DNA of 64,000 bases from Aerococcus agrisoli. Its GTDB lineage: Bacteria > Bacillota > Bacilli > Lactobacillales > Aerococcaceae. The notes beneath the pieces are model-generated. The model was not told where the DNA came from. It searched no databases and worked only from the letters and a program-made list of their open reading frames with translations. This document shows, piece after piece, positions 36,613-44,035 of the stretch. Position 1 is the first letter of the stretch, and each line of letters starts with the position of its first letter. A program made the translations under genes and the position numbers. The stretch is taken from the NCBI RefSeq assembly GCF_003797145.1, contig NZ_RKMG01000007.1:1-64000 (forward strand), read 5' to 3'.

Positions 36613-36785
36613 TTATATTTCACCTCCACTGATTTTCTAAGAGTTTTTTTATAATAAAAAAACTCTATGTCACTGAAGACATAGAGGATTAAAGTCCGTC
36701 ATCTAGTAACGAACAACGTCTCTCCCTCGGTTGGCAAAATTAAGGCAAGGCCACCAACTGTCTTCGGTAAGCTATATAAATAACC
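36613..36785 (-). promoter_or_regulatory. L10 leader of rplJL
   Basis: A ~170-nt leader in which the minus-strand RNA contains GTTGGTGGCCTTGCC and GCCAACCGAGGGAGAGACG, the segments typical of the L10-binding kink-turn region in Firmicutes, followed by an attenuator hairpin (36654-36686). Confidence 0.82.
36654..36686 (-). terminator. Attenuator in the rplJ leader
   Basis: Minus-strand stem CTCTATGTC/GACATAGAG with a six-base loop and T-run, placed in front of rplJ rather than after a gene. It presumably stops transcription when L10(L12)4 binds the leader. Confidence 0.9.
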
Positions 36786-36791
36786 TCACTC

Positions 36792-36820
36792 ATACTACCA
36801 AAATAGTATGAGTCGGTCAA
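36792..36820 (-). promoter_or_regulatory. Promoter of rplJL
   Basis: Minus-strand TTGACC (36815-36820), 17-bp spacer, TAGTAT (36792-36797), just after rplA. It gives the ~170-nt leader described above. Confidence 0.75.
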
Positions 36821-36828
36821 GTGTTTTT

Positions 36829-37518
36829 TTAGATTGACTGTGGATCGATTTGGATACCAGGACCCATTGTAGATGTTACTGATAAGTTCTTGATGTAAGT
36901 ACCTTTAGCAGCAGCAGGTTTAACACGTAAAACCATTTCGTTAACAGCTTTGATGTTTTCTGCTAATGCTTCAGTAGTGAATGATACTTTACCAACTGGT
37001 AAGTGTAAGTTACCACCGTTATCAGCACGGTAAGCTACTTGACCAGCTTTGATATCATTAACTGCTTTTGTAACATCCATAGTTACAGTACCAGTTTTAG
37101 GGTTTGGCATTAAGCCTTTAGGACCTAATACACGACCTAAACGACCGATTTGACCCATCATGTCTGGAGTTGCAACGATTACGTCAAATTCGAACCAACC
37201 TTTAGAGATTTTTTCGATGTATTCGTCGTCACCAACAAAGTCAGCACCAGCGTCTTTAGCTTCTTGAGCTTTTTCACCTTTAGCAAATACCAATACAGTT
37301 TGGTCTTTACCAGTACCGTTAGGTAATACCATAGCACCACGGATTTGTTGGTCATTTTTCTTAGTGTCGATACCTAAACGGTAAGCCACTTCTACTGATC
37401 CATCAAATTTAGCGTAGTCTACTTCTTTTAATAATTCAATTGCTTCTGTTAAAGCGTATTTTTGTTTTTTATCAACTTTAGCTAATGCAGCTTGTTGATT
37501 TTTAGTTTTTTTCGCCAT
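36829..37518 (-). CDS. rplA: Ribosomal protein uL1
   Basis: A 229-residue protein of the L1 stalk and the expected repressor of its own operon. Lysine-rich N-terminus, [20 protein letters not shown] and the [16 protein letters not shown] segment are typical. Just upstream of it, and again upstream of rplK, an RNA motif resembles its 23S rRNA binding site. Confidence 0.97.
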   Translation of the reverse strand: MAKKTKNQQAALAKVDKKQKYALTEAIELLKEVDYAKFDGSVEVAYRLGIDTKKNDQQIRGAMVLPNGTGKDQTVLVFAKGEKAQEAKDAGADFVGDDEYIEKISKGWFEFDVIVATPDMMGQIGRLGRVLGPKGLMPNPKTGTVTMDVTKAVNDIKAGQVAYRADNGGNLHLPVGKVSFTTEALAENIKAVNEMVLRVKPAAAKGTYIKNLSVTSTMGPGIQIDPQSI

Positions 37519-37536
37519 TATTTCTATTCCTCCTAT

Positions 37537-37562
37537 GTGGTTTTAGCGGATAATCCTCCCAC
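37537..37562 (-). promoter_or_regulatory. Second L1-binding-like RNA motif (rplK-rplA spacer)
   Basis: Minus-strand GTGGGAGGATTATCC...TAAAACCAC: outer GTGG/CCAC pair, inner GGA/TCC helix and an asymmetric A-rich loop, the same architecture as the motif upstream of rplK. It lies immediately before the rplA ribosome site. Confidence 0.65.
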
Positions 37563-37616
37563 TCACAAATCAAGATGATTTGCGGCGCATGGGTATTATG
37601 TATTACAGTCTGACAA

Positions 37617-38042
37617 TTAGCCTTCTACTACAAAGCCCATTGAACGTGCAGTACCTTCAACCATACGCATAGCAGCTTCTACGTCTGCAGCGTTCAAGTC
37701 TTCCATTTTTGTTTCTGCAATTTCACGAACTTGATCGCGTGTAACTGTTGCAACTTTAGTTTTGTTAGGTTCACCAGAACCTTTAGAAACGCCAGCAGCT
37801 TTCATTAATAAGTTAGCAGCTGGAGGTGTTTTAGTTACGAATGTAAATGAACGGTCTTCGAATACAGTGATGACAACGGGAATAACCATACCCATTTGAT
37901 CTTGTGTACGCGCATTGAATTCTTTAGTGAATCCCATGATGTTCACACCAGCTTGCCCTAATGCAGGACCTACTGGAGGAGCTGGACTTGCTTTACCAGC
38001 TTCAATTTGTAATTTTACGATTTGTTGTACTTTTTTAGCCAC
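37617..38042 (-). CDS. rplK: Ribosomal protein uL11
   Basis: The mature gene is 141 residues and starts with GTG at 38042, 8 nt after [25 protein letters not shown] is the canonical L11 N-terminus. The ORF extends 20 codons further upstream but that part lies in the leader. [13 protein letters not shown] is the rRNA/IF-binding region. First gene of the rplK-rplA pair. Confidence 0.96.
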   Translation of the reverse strand: MAKKVQQIVKLQIEAGKASPAPPVGPALGQAGVNIMGFTKEFNARTQDQMGMVIPVVITVFEDRSFTFVTKTPPAANLLMKAAGVSKGSGEPNKTKVATVTRDQVREIAETKMEDLNAADVEAAMRMVEGTARSMGFVVEG

Positions 38043-38069
38043 GAAACATTCCTCCTTGTTTTTCGCGTT

Positions 38070-38102
38070 GTGGTTTAATGGAGATGAAATTTCTCCTCCC
38101 AC
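38070..38102 (-). promoter_or_regulatory. L1-binding-like RNA motif upstream of rplK
   Basis: Minus-strand GTGGGAGGAGA...TCTCC-ATTAAACCAC: GTGG/CCAC outer helix, GGAGA/TCTCC inner helix, A-rich asymmetric loop. It resembles the L1 rRNA/mRNA target (GTGGGAG...TAAACCAC) and recurs in front of rplA with a different inner helix. Confidence 0.7.
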
Positions 38103-38209
38103 TACATGTGTCTACACACAGTATCCTATTTAACCATACCTTTTATGTAATTGCAAGTATTTTTACCAAAAAAATTTAAAGAAAAATTTTGCCATTATTG
38201 TGTCATTTT

Positions 38210-38277
38210 TGTAAAGGTTTCCATCATTGTTTTGTTAAGGTTTTGTAAATGACAAAAAATACATCATGTGCTATAAT
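38210..38277 (+). promoter_or_regulatory. phoU promoter with Pho-box-like repeats
   Basis: ATGACA-N17-TATAAT with TGC in front of the -10. Just upstream, TGTAAA (38210), TGTTAA (38233) and TGTAAA (38244) read as TTTACA/TTAACA on the other strand, matching the PhoP half-site TT(A/T/C)ACA, with 11-bp and 23-bp spacings. Confidence 0.6.
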
Positions 38278-38321
38278 GCATTCTTAGGACAAATAAAGTA
38301 CACTGTAAAGGAGTGATGAAG

Positions 38322-38990
38322 ATGGAACGTCCAGTAAGAAAAATCTACGATGACCAACTAAAGACTTTGGAGGGTATGCACGCTAAGCTCGGCTTTGCGA
38401 CTGCAGCGATGATTGAAAACTCTTTCCAAGCACTAAAAACGATTGACCACACAGCAGCACAAACTGTTATTGATAGTGATCATGAAATTAATAGCCTTGA
38501 AAAGGATATCGAACGTTATGTTATGCGAATCATTGCCCGTCAACAGCCAATTGGTACCGACTTACGAATGATTCTATCTGTTTTTGCTTCAAGTTCTGAT
38601 TTAGAACGCGTTGCTGACCATGCAACGTCAATTGCAAAAGGTGTGAAACGTGTTGACAGTTTAGCGCCATTCGACCCTATTATGGAAGATGTATTTGCAA
38701 TTGGTGAAATCGCTAAGAATATGATTGGCCAAGCAATTGATGCTTTCAGCCAACATAATGTAGAACGTGCCAAAGAAATTGCTGCCATGGACGACGAAGT
38801 TGATGCAGCCTTTAAAGAACTTGTAGACCAAACATTAGCTATCATGCAAAGCAATCCAGAAGCAATCCCATCTGGTTCAGCAATTAATGCAATCTTACAT
38901 GACATCGAACGTATCGCTGACTACGCAACTAACTTATGTGAACGCGTAATCTATACCGAAGATGCTGACATCGTAAACTTAAACGACTAG
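38322..38990 (+). CDS. phoU: Phosphate transport system regulator PhoU
   Basis: A 222-residue helical protein made of two PhoU repeats, each with an E-x-x-x-D metal motif (ESDxE/D-HEIN...RYVMRII and DDEVDAAF). It modulates Pst transport and the PhoR kinase. Start at ATG 38322 has AAGGAG 8 nt upstream. Standing alone without pst genes is unusual, but a Pho-box-like promoter supports phosphate control. Terminator at 39012-39046. Confidence 0.92.
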   Translation: MERPVRKIYDDQLKTLEGMHAKLGFATAAMIENSFQALKTIDHTAAQTVIDSDHEINSLEKDIERYVMRIIARQQPIGTDLRMILSVFASSSDLERVADHATSIAKGVKRVDSLAPFDPIMEDVFAIGEIAKNMIGQAIDAFSQHNVERAKEIAAMDDEVDAAFKELVDQTLAIMQSNPEAIPSGSAINAILHDIERIADYATNLCERVIYTEDADIVNLND

Positions 38991-39011
38991 TCATTTTACT
39001 TATGTTTATGT

Positions 39012-39046
39012 AAAAAGCTCGAAACCTCGTGTTTCGGGCTTTTTTG
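39012..39046 (+). terminator. phoU terminator
   Basis: Stem AAAAAGCTCGAAAC/GTTTCGGGCTTTTTT, loop CTCGT. Confidence 0.93.
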
Positions 39047-39094
39047 TTGTATTGGAAGTAAAGTCATTTTGCCCAGTACCTATTCATGGCGATT

Positions 39095-39280
39095 ACAGAA
39101 TGGCCGCTGGTTCTGGATAAATTTGCGAAAATTTACAGAATAAAATCTCATTCAGGACAAGTCTCAAAATTCCTACAGAATAAAAATCCATTCTGTACAA
39201 GTTCAAATAGGCTTACAGAATGGCCGCTGATTCTGTACAAATCTTCGAAAAATTACACAATGAAATCTCATTCTGTAAAA
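39095..39280. repeat. Five palindromes on an exact 40-bp period
   Basis: ACAGAAT...ATTCTGT-type hairpins begin at 39095, 39135, 39175, 39215 and 39255, each exactly 40 bp apart. Two loop types alternate (GGCCGCTG at units 1 and 4; AAAATCTC-like at units 2, 3 and 5). The ~17-bp spacers are AT-rich, and those after units 1 and 4 resemble each other (TTTGCGAAAATT, CTTCGAAAAATT). Not CRISPR: spacers are too short and related. Confidence 0.85.
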
Positions 39281-39320
39281 ACAACGAACCCGTATACGAC
39301 AGACTAATGTCCTCTCAAAT

Positions 39321-39348
39321 AAAAAAGGCTGATGCCACCGCATCAACC
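39321..39348 (-). terminator. Terminator of the lplA remnant
   Basis: Minus-strand stem GGTTGATGC/GCATCAGCC with loop GGTG, followed by TTTTTTA. Confidence 0.85.
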
Positions 39349-39367
39349 CACCTACTACAAATTCATA

Positions 39368-39542
39368 TTACTTCACTAAAATAGCCACTAAGTCTTCCGC
39401 TACTACTGGCCCAAAGTAAGGCGCCAAATCGATACTGTTCAAAGCCTCCAACAAGGCTTGTTTTTTCAAGGCAACACCAACCAAGACTGTTTCAACATCT
39501 TCAATCTCGGCTTTGCCGAAGAAATCACCGTAAATTTTGCAG
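39368..39542 (-). pseudogene. 3' fragment of a lipoate--protein ligase A gene (lplA)
   Basis: Only about the last 57 codons remain. The translated fragment KIYGDFFGKAEIEDVE...LVGV...YFGPVVAEDLVAILVK matches the C-terminal accessory domain of LplA proteins. The catalytic biotin/lipoate-binding domain is missing. The stop codon and terminator are intact, but reading further upstream the frame runs through unrelated DNA that belongs, on the other strand, to an Old Yellow Enzyme gene. Confidence 0.8.
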
Positions 39543-40187
39543 GTCTCCAACCAACGCGATGACGAATACGGCAGCCAAAGCCTAGAAAACCGCGCACGCT
39601 TTGGACTAGAAGTCTTCAAAGAAGTACAACGCGTCATTGACGAAGAAGCGCCTGAAGGATTCATCCTTGGCCTCCGCGGCACGCCCGAAGAAACCCGTGG
39701 TCAAGACGTCGGTTACACGGTTGAAGAATTCAATCAATGGCTAGACTGGATCCTTGAAACCGCCCGTCTCGACTACGTAGCCATTGCCTCTTGGGGTCAA
39801 AATATCTACAAACACACCGTTCGTAGCGCGGGCGAAAACTATGGGCAACCCGTCAATAAGATTGTCCACGACCACTTGAATGGACGCGCACTCATGATGG
39901 CAACTGGTGGTATCAACTCACCTGAAAAAGCCCTTGAAGCCATTCAATACGCCGACATGGTGGGTATGTCCTCACCATTCATCACCGAACCCGACTTCGT
40001 CAACAAATTAGAGGCCGGCCAAGCCGATGCCATCGACCTATCCCTACTCAACAAAGATATCGATGACCTGGCTATTCCACACGCAGCCTTCAAAGACATC
40101 GTCCGCATGATGGACTACGGCAAAGGCCTACCCCAAGAATCCCGCGACAAACTACGCGAACTTGAGAAAAACTATGAAACAAAATAA
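39540..40187 (+). pseudogene. 3' fragment of an Old Yellow Enzyme-type NADH:flavin oxidoreductase
   Basis: About 216 codons encode the C-terminal 55-60% of an OYE: SNQRDDEYGSQSLENRARF (the conserved active-site segment), the LDYVAIASWGQN strand and MMATGGI...ADMVGMSSPFITEPDF. The N-terminal flavin-barrel half is missing, and the sequence starts at the same point (~39540) where the lplA fragment begins on the other strand. No start codon with a ribosome site exists at the junction, so it is probably not expressed. Confidence 0.82.
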
Positions 40188-40199
40188 ACGTATATACAG

Positions 40200-40241
40200 A
40201 AAAAGAAAGGGTTGATGCCATGGCATCAACCCTTTCTTTAT
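40200..40241. terminator. Bidirectional terminator between the OYE fragment and nusG
   Basis: Stem AGGGTTGATGCC/GGCATCAACCCT with A- and T-runs on the two sides, able to stop transcripts from both directions. Confidence 0.92.
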
Positions 40242-40273
40242 ATAAACGACGCTTGCTTAGGCAAGCCCCTATT

Positions 40274-40828
40274 TTAGAATTTATCTACTTGGTTGTAGTC
40301 TACTTCTGCTAATGTTTCACGACCGAACATTTCAACTGTTAACTTCAATTTGCCGTGTTCTGCATCGATTTCTTGAACGCGACCTTCCATACCATCAAAG
40401 GCACCGTCGATAACTTTAACAACTTCATCTAATTCGAATTTCATGTTACGGTTGTAGCCGCCGTCACCTAAGCTTGATAAGATATTTCGAACTTCATCAG
40501 GCAATAAAGGTGTTGGTTTTGAACCTTGACCGTGAGAACCTAAGAAACCAGTAACACCTGGTGTATTACGGACAACGAACCATGCTTCATCAGACATGAT
40601 CATTTCTACTAATACGTAACCAGGGAAGTTTTTGATTTTAACAATCTTTTCTTTACCAGTTTTAGTGATTTCTACATGCTCTTCTTCAGGCACGATTACA
40701 CGGAAAATGTATTCTTCCATATCCATTGATGTAATACGCATTTCAAGGTTTTGTTTTACTTTATTTTCATATCCAGAGTAAGTATGTAGCACATACCATT
40801 GTTTTGCTTGTTCGATTTCTTCTGCCAT
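40274..40828 (-). CDS. nusG: Transcription antitermination/pausing factor NusG
   Basis: A 184-residue factor. The NGN domain (QWYVLHTYSGYENKVKQNLE, FPGYVLVEM...NTPGVTGFLG) is followed by the KOW domain (VKVIDGAFDGMEGRVQEI). It follows secE in the Bacillus order but a terminator-like hairpin lies between them (40871-40901). Confidence 0.97.
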   Translation of the reverse strand: MAEEIEQAKQWYVLHTYSGYENKVKQNLEMRITSMDMEEYIFRVIVPEEEHVEITKTGKEKIVKIKNFPGYVLVEMIMSDEAWFVVRNTPGVTGFLGSHGQGSKPTPLLPDEVRNILSSLGDGGYNRNMKFELDEVVKVIDGAFDGMEGRVQEIDAEHGKLKLTVEMFGRETLAEVDYNQVDKF

Positions 40829-40870
40829 CGTTATGCTCCTTTATCTTTCACTTCTTATTTTTACGCAAAT

Positions 40871-40901
40871 TAAAAAACCTTCCCTAAGATGAAAGGTTTT
40901 T
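40871..40901 (-). terminator. Terminator-like hairpin between secE and nusG
   Basis: Minus-strand AAACCTT/AAGGTTT stem with a 12-base loop followed by TTTTTTAAT, about 45 bp before the nusG ribosome site. It would attenuate read-through from secE into nusG. Confidence 0.65.
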
Positions 40902-40963
40902 CGTTCGATTTATTCGTGCTCATTATAGCACACTACTCGCGTAACGGCTATAGGAACTTTCAA

Positions 40964-41137
40964 TTATAGGTTAATAAACCACGCAAAGGCCCATTGCGCA
41001 ATACTATCTACAATACCTAGGAAAATCGCAACTAGGATAATAGTAGAAAGAACAATACCCGTGTAGCGCATTAATTCGCCACCAGTTGGCCATGTTGTAA
41101 GTCTCATTTCGTGCCATACATCTTTAATGAATTGCAT
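40964..41137 (-). CDS. secE: Preprotein translocase subunit SecE
   Basis: A 57-residue single-pass membrane protein, too short for many ORF callers. It reads MQFIKDVWHEMRLTTWPTGG..., where E-M-R-L-T-T-W-P is the conserved amphipathic helix of SecE, followed by one hydrophobic helix (about residues 27-50). Located between rpmG and nusG as in Bacillus; stop TAA at 40964. Confidence 0.95.
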   Translation of the reverse strand: MQFIKDVWHEMRLTTWPTGGELMRYTGIVLSTIILVAIFLGIVDSIAQWAFAWFINL

Positions 41138-41161
41138 TTAAACGCCCACCCTTGTCTTTGC

Positions 41162-41314
41162 CTATTTTGTTTCTTTATGAATCGTGTGTTGGTTACAGTG
41201 TTTACAGAATTTCTTCACTTCTAAACGCTCTGTACGGTTGCTTGCATTACTATTTGTTGTGTAATTACGAGAACCACATACAGAACATGCAAGTGATACT
41301 TTTTTTACTGGCAT
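41162..41314 (-). CDS. rpmG: Ribosomal protein bL33 (zinc-ribbon form)
   Basis: A 50-residue protein, [14 protein letters not shown]...[21 protein letters not shown], with two CxxC pairs, i.e. the zinc-binding (C+) form. The ribosome site AAGGAG precedes the ATG. Together with secE it forms a two-gene unit behind a TTGACC-N18-TACAAT promoter at 41341-41370. Confidence 0.96.
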   Translation of the reverse strand: MPVKKVSLACSVCGSRNYTTNSNASNRTERLEVKKFCKHCNQHTIHKETK

Positions 41315-41340
41315 ATTGTTGATCTCCTTGTTTCAAATTC

Positions 41341-41370
41341 ATTGTACATGGTACGCACTCTGACGGTCAA
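41341..41370 (-). promoter_or_regulatory. Promoter of rpmG-secE
   Basis: Minus-strand TTGACC (41365-41370), 18-bp spacer with TG next to the -10, TACAAT (41341-41346). A second TTGACA at 41371-41376 pairs less well (TACCAT). Confidence 0.65.
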
Positions 41371-41418
41371 TGTCAATTTTTTTCGTTCATCACTTTACAT
41401 TATAACATATTTTTGGCG

Positions 41419-41452
41419 AAAAAAAGAAACTGGCGTCAAAGACACCAGCTCC
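41419..41452 (-). terminator. Terminator after the sigma-factor gene
   Basis: Minus-strand stem CTGGTGTC/GACGCCAG with loop TTT followed by TTTCTTTTTTT. Confidence 0.9.
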
Positions 41453-41457
41453 AAATT

Positions 41458-42090
41458 CTAATCAAATAAGTCTGACAAAATCTTCTTATACTTCTGCTTA
41501 CACTTCGAAATCAGCGACTGCAGTTGTTTTTTAGACAAACCAGCAAGCTCTGACATCTCTGTATAAGATAAACCAGCTTTGAAATATTCAAAGGCCTTGC
41601 GTTCCATTTCAGACAAACTGTCCTCATAACGCGTAATACTCTCTTTGAATAAAAAAGCATGATCTGGTGGAAACTCATTCGTTTGTAGGAAGTTTTCAAG
41701 ACTGTTATCATCACTTTCAGTCTGAAACAATTGCATCTTTCGATCAATTTTGTAATTAGCTATCCGCTTATCCGTCATATGCATCCGGCGAATATCCAGC
41801 AAACGATTTTTAAACACATTTGAAAAATACGTAGTAAACAAAGCTTTACTATCCAGTTTGTAACCGTCAACCGCCTGCATCAAACACATCCTGGCTTCTT
41901 GATAATAATCATCATTCTCCAAGATATTTTTAGGAACACGCCATCTATTGGCGTACAAAACTGGCTTAACTTCCTCATACAAAGCTTCGAAAATTTCTTC
42001 CGTGAGGGCTTTTTTACCCTCAGCGACTAAACCCAATACCCGTGTCTGATCTCTTTGGTACATTTCCTTTGCCACAGAACGTCCTCCCAT
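41458..42090 (-). CDS. Sigma-70 family RNA polymerase sigma factor (SigH-like)
   Basis: A 210-residue sigma factor with region 2 (DDYYQEARMCLMQAVDGY...FTTYFSNVFKNRLLDIRR) and a region-4 helix-turn-helix (GLSYTEMSELAGLSKKQLQSLI). The position upstream of rpmG-secE-nusG is that of Bacillus sigH. In Lactobacillales such factors control competence genes rather than sporulation; a prepilin peptidase is encoded at 14830. Start at ATG 42090 behind TGGAGGG; a GTG 15 nt later is also possible. Confidence 0.85.
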   Translation of the reverse strand: MGGRSVAKEMYQRDQTRVLGLVAEGKKALTEEIFEALYEEVKPVLYANRWRVPKNILENDDYYQEARMCLMQAVDGYKLDSKALFTTYFSNVFKNRLLDIRRMHMTDKRIANYKIDRKMQLFQTESDDNSLENFLQTNEFPPDHAFLFKESITRYEDSLSEMERKAFEYFKAGLSYTEMSELAGLSKKQLQSLISKCKQKYKKILSDLFD

Positions 42091-42136
42091 AGACCCTCCA
42101 GGCTCAATCCAAAAATAACATGCACAAAATATACTA

Positions 42137-42676
42137 TTATTCGTCTTTTTTATCCGTCAAATTCTTATAAAAGTTCCCTAACTTGTCTAACTGATGGACT
42201 GACCATGGTATGGATCGTTGATATTTATTATATTCATAATCATTGCTACCATGTGTGATCTCAATATTAGTCTTTTGAATGGCGCGATATAACTCTTGCG
42301 CCGATTGTCTCAAAGCGCCTTTTTGGAATACCATTCGTTGTTCAGCCAGGTCACTAGTCGCTACCGTGACATTATGAATCGGGCTCACAAGATCAGCAAT
42401 CATTTCCTCGATATAAGAATCGGCAGTTTGACCCTCACTCGTAAACACGACATGTAGGTTAAATTGATCATAAGATTTGGAAATACCAGGAACGAACATC
42501 GCATCAAAAACGACCCACGTCTCAATCCCGTGATAGCCTACATAATTAGACAACTGCTCCAGCAAACTATCCCGCGCCTCTTCAATTTCGTCACGATTCT
42601 TTAGTTTTACTAATGCTGGCCAGGAACCAATCATATTATAGCCATCCACAATTAAACGTTCTTTCTTTAATGCCAT
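42137..42676 (-). CDS. rae1: NYN-domain ribosome-dependent mRNA nuclease Rae1 (YacP)
   Basis: A 179-residue NYN/PIN-like endonuclease. LIVDGYNMIGSWP near the N-terminus contains the catalytic Asp and the conserved N; VVFDA and ATSDLAEQ complete the acidic pocket. The family cleaves mRNA in the ribosomal A site in Bacillus. Located between rlmB and the sigma-factor gene, the normal order. Confidence 0.9.
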   Translation of the reverse strand: MALKKERLIVDGYNMIGSWPALVKLKNRDEIEEARDSLLEQLSNYVGYHGIETWVVFDAMFVPGISKSYDQFNLHVVFTSEGQTADSYIEEMIADLVSPIHNVTVATSDLAEQRMVFQKGALRQSAQELYRAIQKTNIEITHGSNDYEYNKYQRSIPWSVHQLDKLGNFYKNLTDKKDE

Positions 42677-42708
42677 ATCGTTCCCTCCCTTCTCTTATGA
42701 AAAAAATA

Positions 42709-43554
42709 TTATCCCTTGTTTGTCATTCGATTTTGATAAATTTGATACATCAATAAGCCGGCCGCCACGCTGGCATTTAAACTTTGCACGTGCCCACGCA
42801 TAGGAATCGTTATCATACCATCAAGATGCTTTTTAACCCCTGGTGACACGCCTTTTCCTTCGTTACCAATGACAACAGCAATTGGTAAGGTTGCGTCCAT
42901 TTGCCACATTGATTGACCTTTCATGTCGGTACCAAAGACCCAAACACCGCGTTCTTTTAATGTTTCAATAGTGTTTGAAATATTCGTTACACGCACAACA
43001 GGCACATGTTCAATGGCACCCGTTGACGTTTTGGCTACAACTTGTGTCAAACCAACCGCGCGACGGTTTTGAATGATGACACCGTGAACACCAGCTGCAT
43101 CTGCAGTTCGTAAAATTGAACCCAAGTTATGTGGATCTTCAATCCCATCAAGAATCATGATGATTGGATCTTCCTGTGCTTCTTCAGCCTTGGCGAAGAT
43201 ATCATCTAATTCAGCATATTTATAAGCCGCAACTGCGATGACCACACCTTGGTGGTTACCGCCATCAGATAAGGTATCTAGTTTTTCCTTTGGTACATTG
43301 GATACTAGAATATTTCGTTTGTTGGCTGCTTTTAAAATCGCTTGGGCATTTTTTTCATTTAAACCAGTTTGTAAGAAGACCTTGTTGACGTCGTGGTCGC
43401 TCTCCAAAACTTCCATTACGGCATGGAAACCGTAGATGAAATCAGGCGCTTGACCATCTAATTCAGCTAGGTCCTCAGCTGTTAATTCCGGTGCTGATTT
43501 GCGGGGTTGACGTTTCCTGCGATTCTCTTGGAATCCTTGATTATTTCGTGCCAT
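42709..43554 (-). CDS. rlmB: 23S rRNA (guanosine-2251-2'-O)-methyltransferase RlmB
   Basis: SPOUT-class methyltransferase of 281 residues. The N-terminal ~30 residues are basic and disordered-looking; FIYGFHAVMEVL starts the substrate-binding domain. The SAM knot is visible as MILDGIEDPHNLGSILRTADAAG, VIGNEGKGVSP and SLNASVAAGLLMYQI. Start at 43554, inside the end of mrnC (14-bp overlap), with GAGGAAG upstream; the ATG further upstream would lengthen the overlap. Confidence 0.95.
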   Translation of the reverse strand: MARNNQGFQENRRKRQPRKSAPELTAEDLAELDGQAPDFIYGFHAVMEVLESDHDVNKVFLQTGLNEKNAQAILKAANKRNILVSNVPKEKLDTLSDGGNHQGVVIAVAAYKYAELDDIFAKAEEAQEDPIIMILDGIEDPHNLGSILRTADAAGVHGVIIQNRRAVGLTQVVAKTSTGAIEHVPVVRVTNISNTIETLKERGVWVFGTDMKGQSMWQMDATLPIAVVIGNEGKGVSPGVKKHLDGMITIPMRGHVQSLNASVAAGLLMYQIYQNRMTNKG

Positions 43555-43987
43555 GTGTTGCTTCCTCGTTTCCTTGCGCTTGGTCAATGTTGTCGATACA
43601 GAATTGGGTAATCGTGTCAAAACGTTCCTTATCCGTCAAATAAACGTAGCCCATCAAGGCTTCAAAGCCTGTCGCAATCCGGTATGTATGGATATCGGCA
43701 TTTTTAGCGCTTGAATGACTTTTGGCATTACGGCCACGTTTAAACACGGTGATTTCGTCTTCAGTCAGGAAACCTGGTGTATTTTCCATCAAAGTAATTA
43801 AGGCTGCTTGCCCCTTAGCTGACACAAAGCTGGTTGCTGCCTTGTGCAAGTCTTTGGGTTTGGTAAGCCCTTGGTTGACAAGGTAGCTGCGGACAACGAC
43901 CTCCCAAGAAGCATCCCCAAGATAGGCTAGGGTAAGACCACTTAATTGATTGATTTGATTACTAGATAAGGACTTATTTTCTGACAT
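43541..43987 (-). CDS. mrnC: Mini-ribonuclease III (MrnC)
   Basis: A 148-residue RNase III catalytic domain without the double-stranded RNA binding domain. LAYLGDASWEVVVRSYL is the catalytic signature and FEALMGYVYL the second acidic motif. It matures 23S rRNA in Bacillus. Stands between cysS and rlmB. Confidence 0.95.
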   Translation of the reverse strand: MSENKSLSSNQINQLSGLTLAYLGDASWEVVVRSYLVNQGLTKPKDLHKAATSFVSAKGQAALITLMENTPGFLTEDEITVFKRGRNAKSHSSAKNADIHTYRIATGFEALMGYVYLTDKERFDTITQFCIDNIDQAQGNEEATHGTK

Positions 43988-44035
43988 ATAGACGACTCTT
44001 TTCTTTGTTCATTTGTTTAATTGGTTGATGACACA

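Noticed and set aside
39095..39280. CRISPR array
   Set aside because: Spacers are only about 17 bp and related to each other, repeats are palindromic with varying loops, and no cas genes are present.
39086..39307. 73-codon ORF across the 40-bp palindrome array
   Set aside because: It arises by chance from the repeated sequence; no ribosome site, and the 40-bp period is not a multiple of three.
39368..39682. 104-codon minus-strand ORF read as one protein
   Set aside because: Its first ~45 codons are the antisense of the OYE fragment; only the last ~57 codons are lplA.
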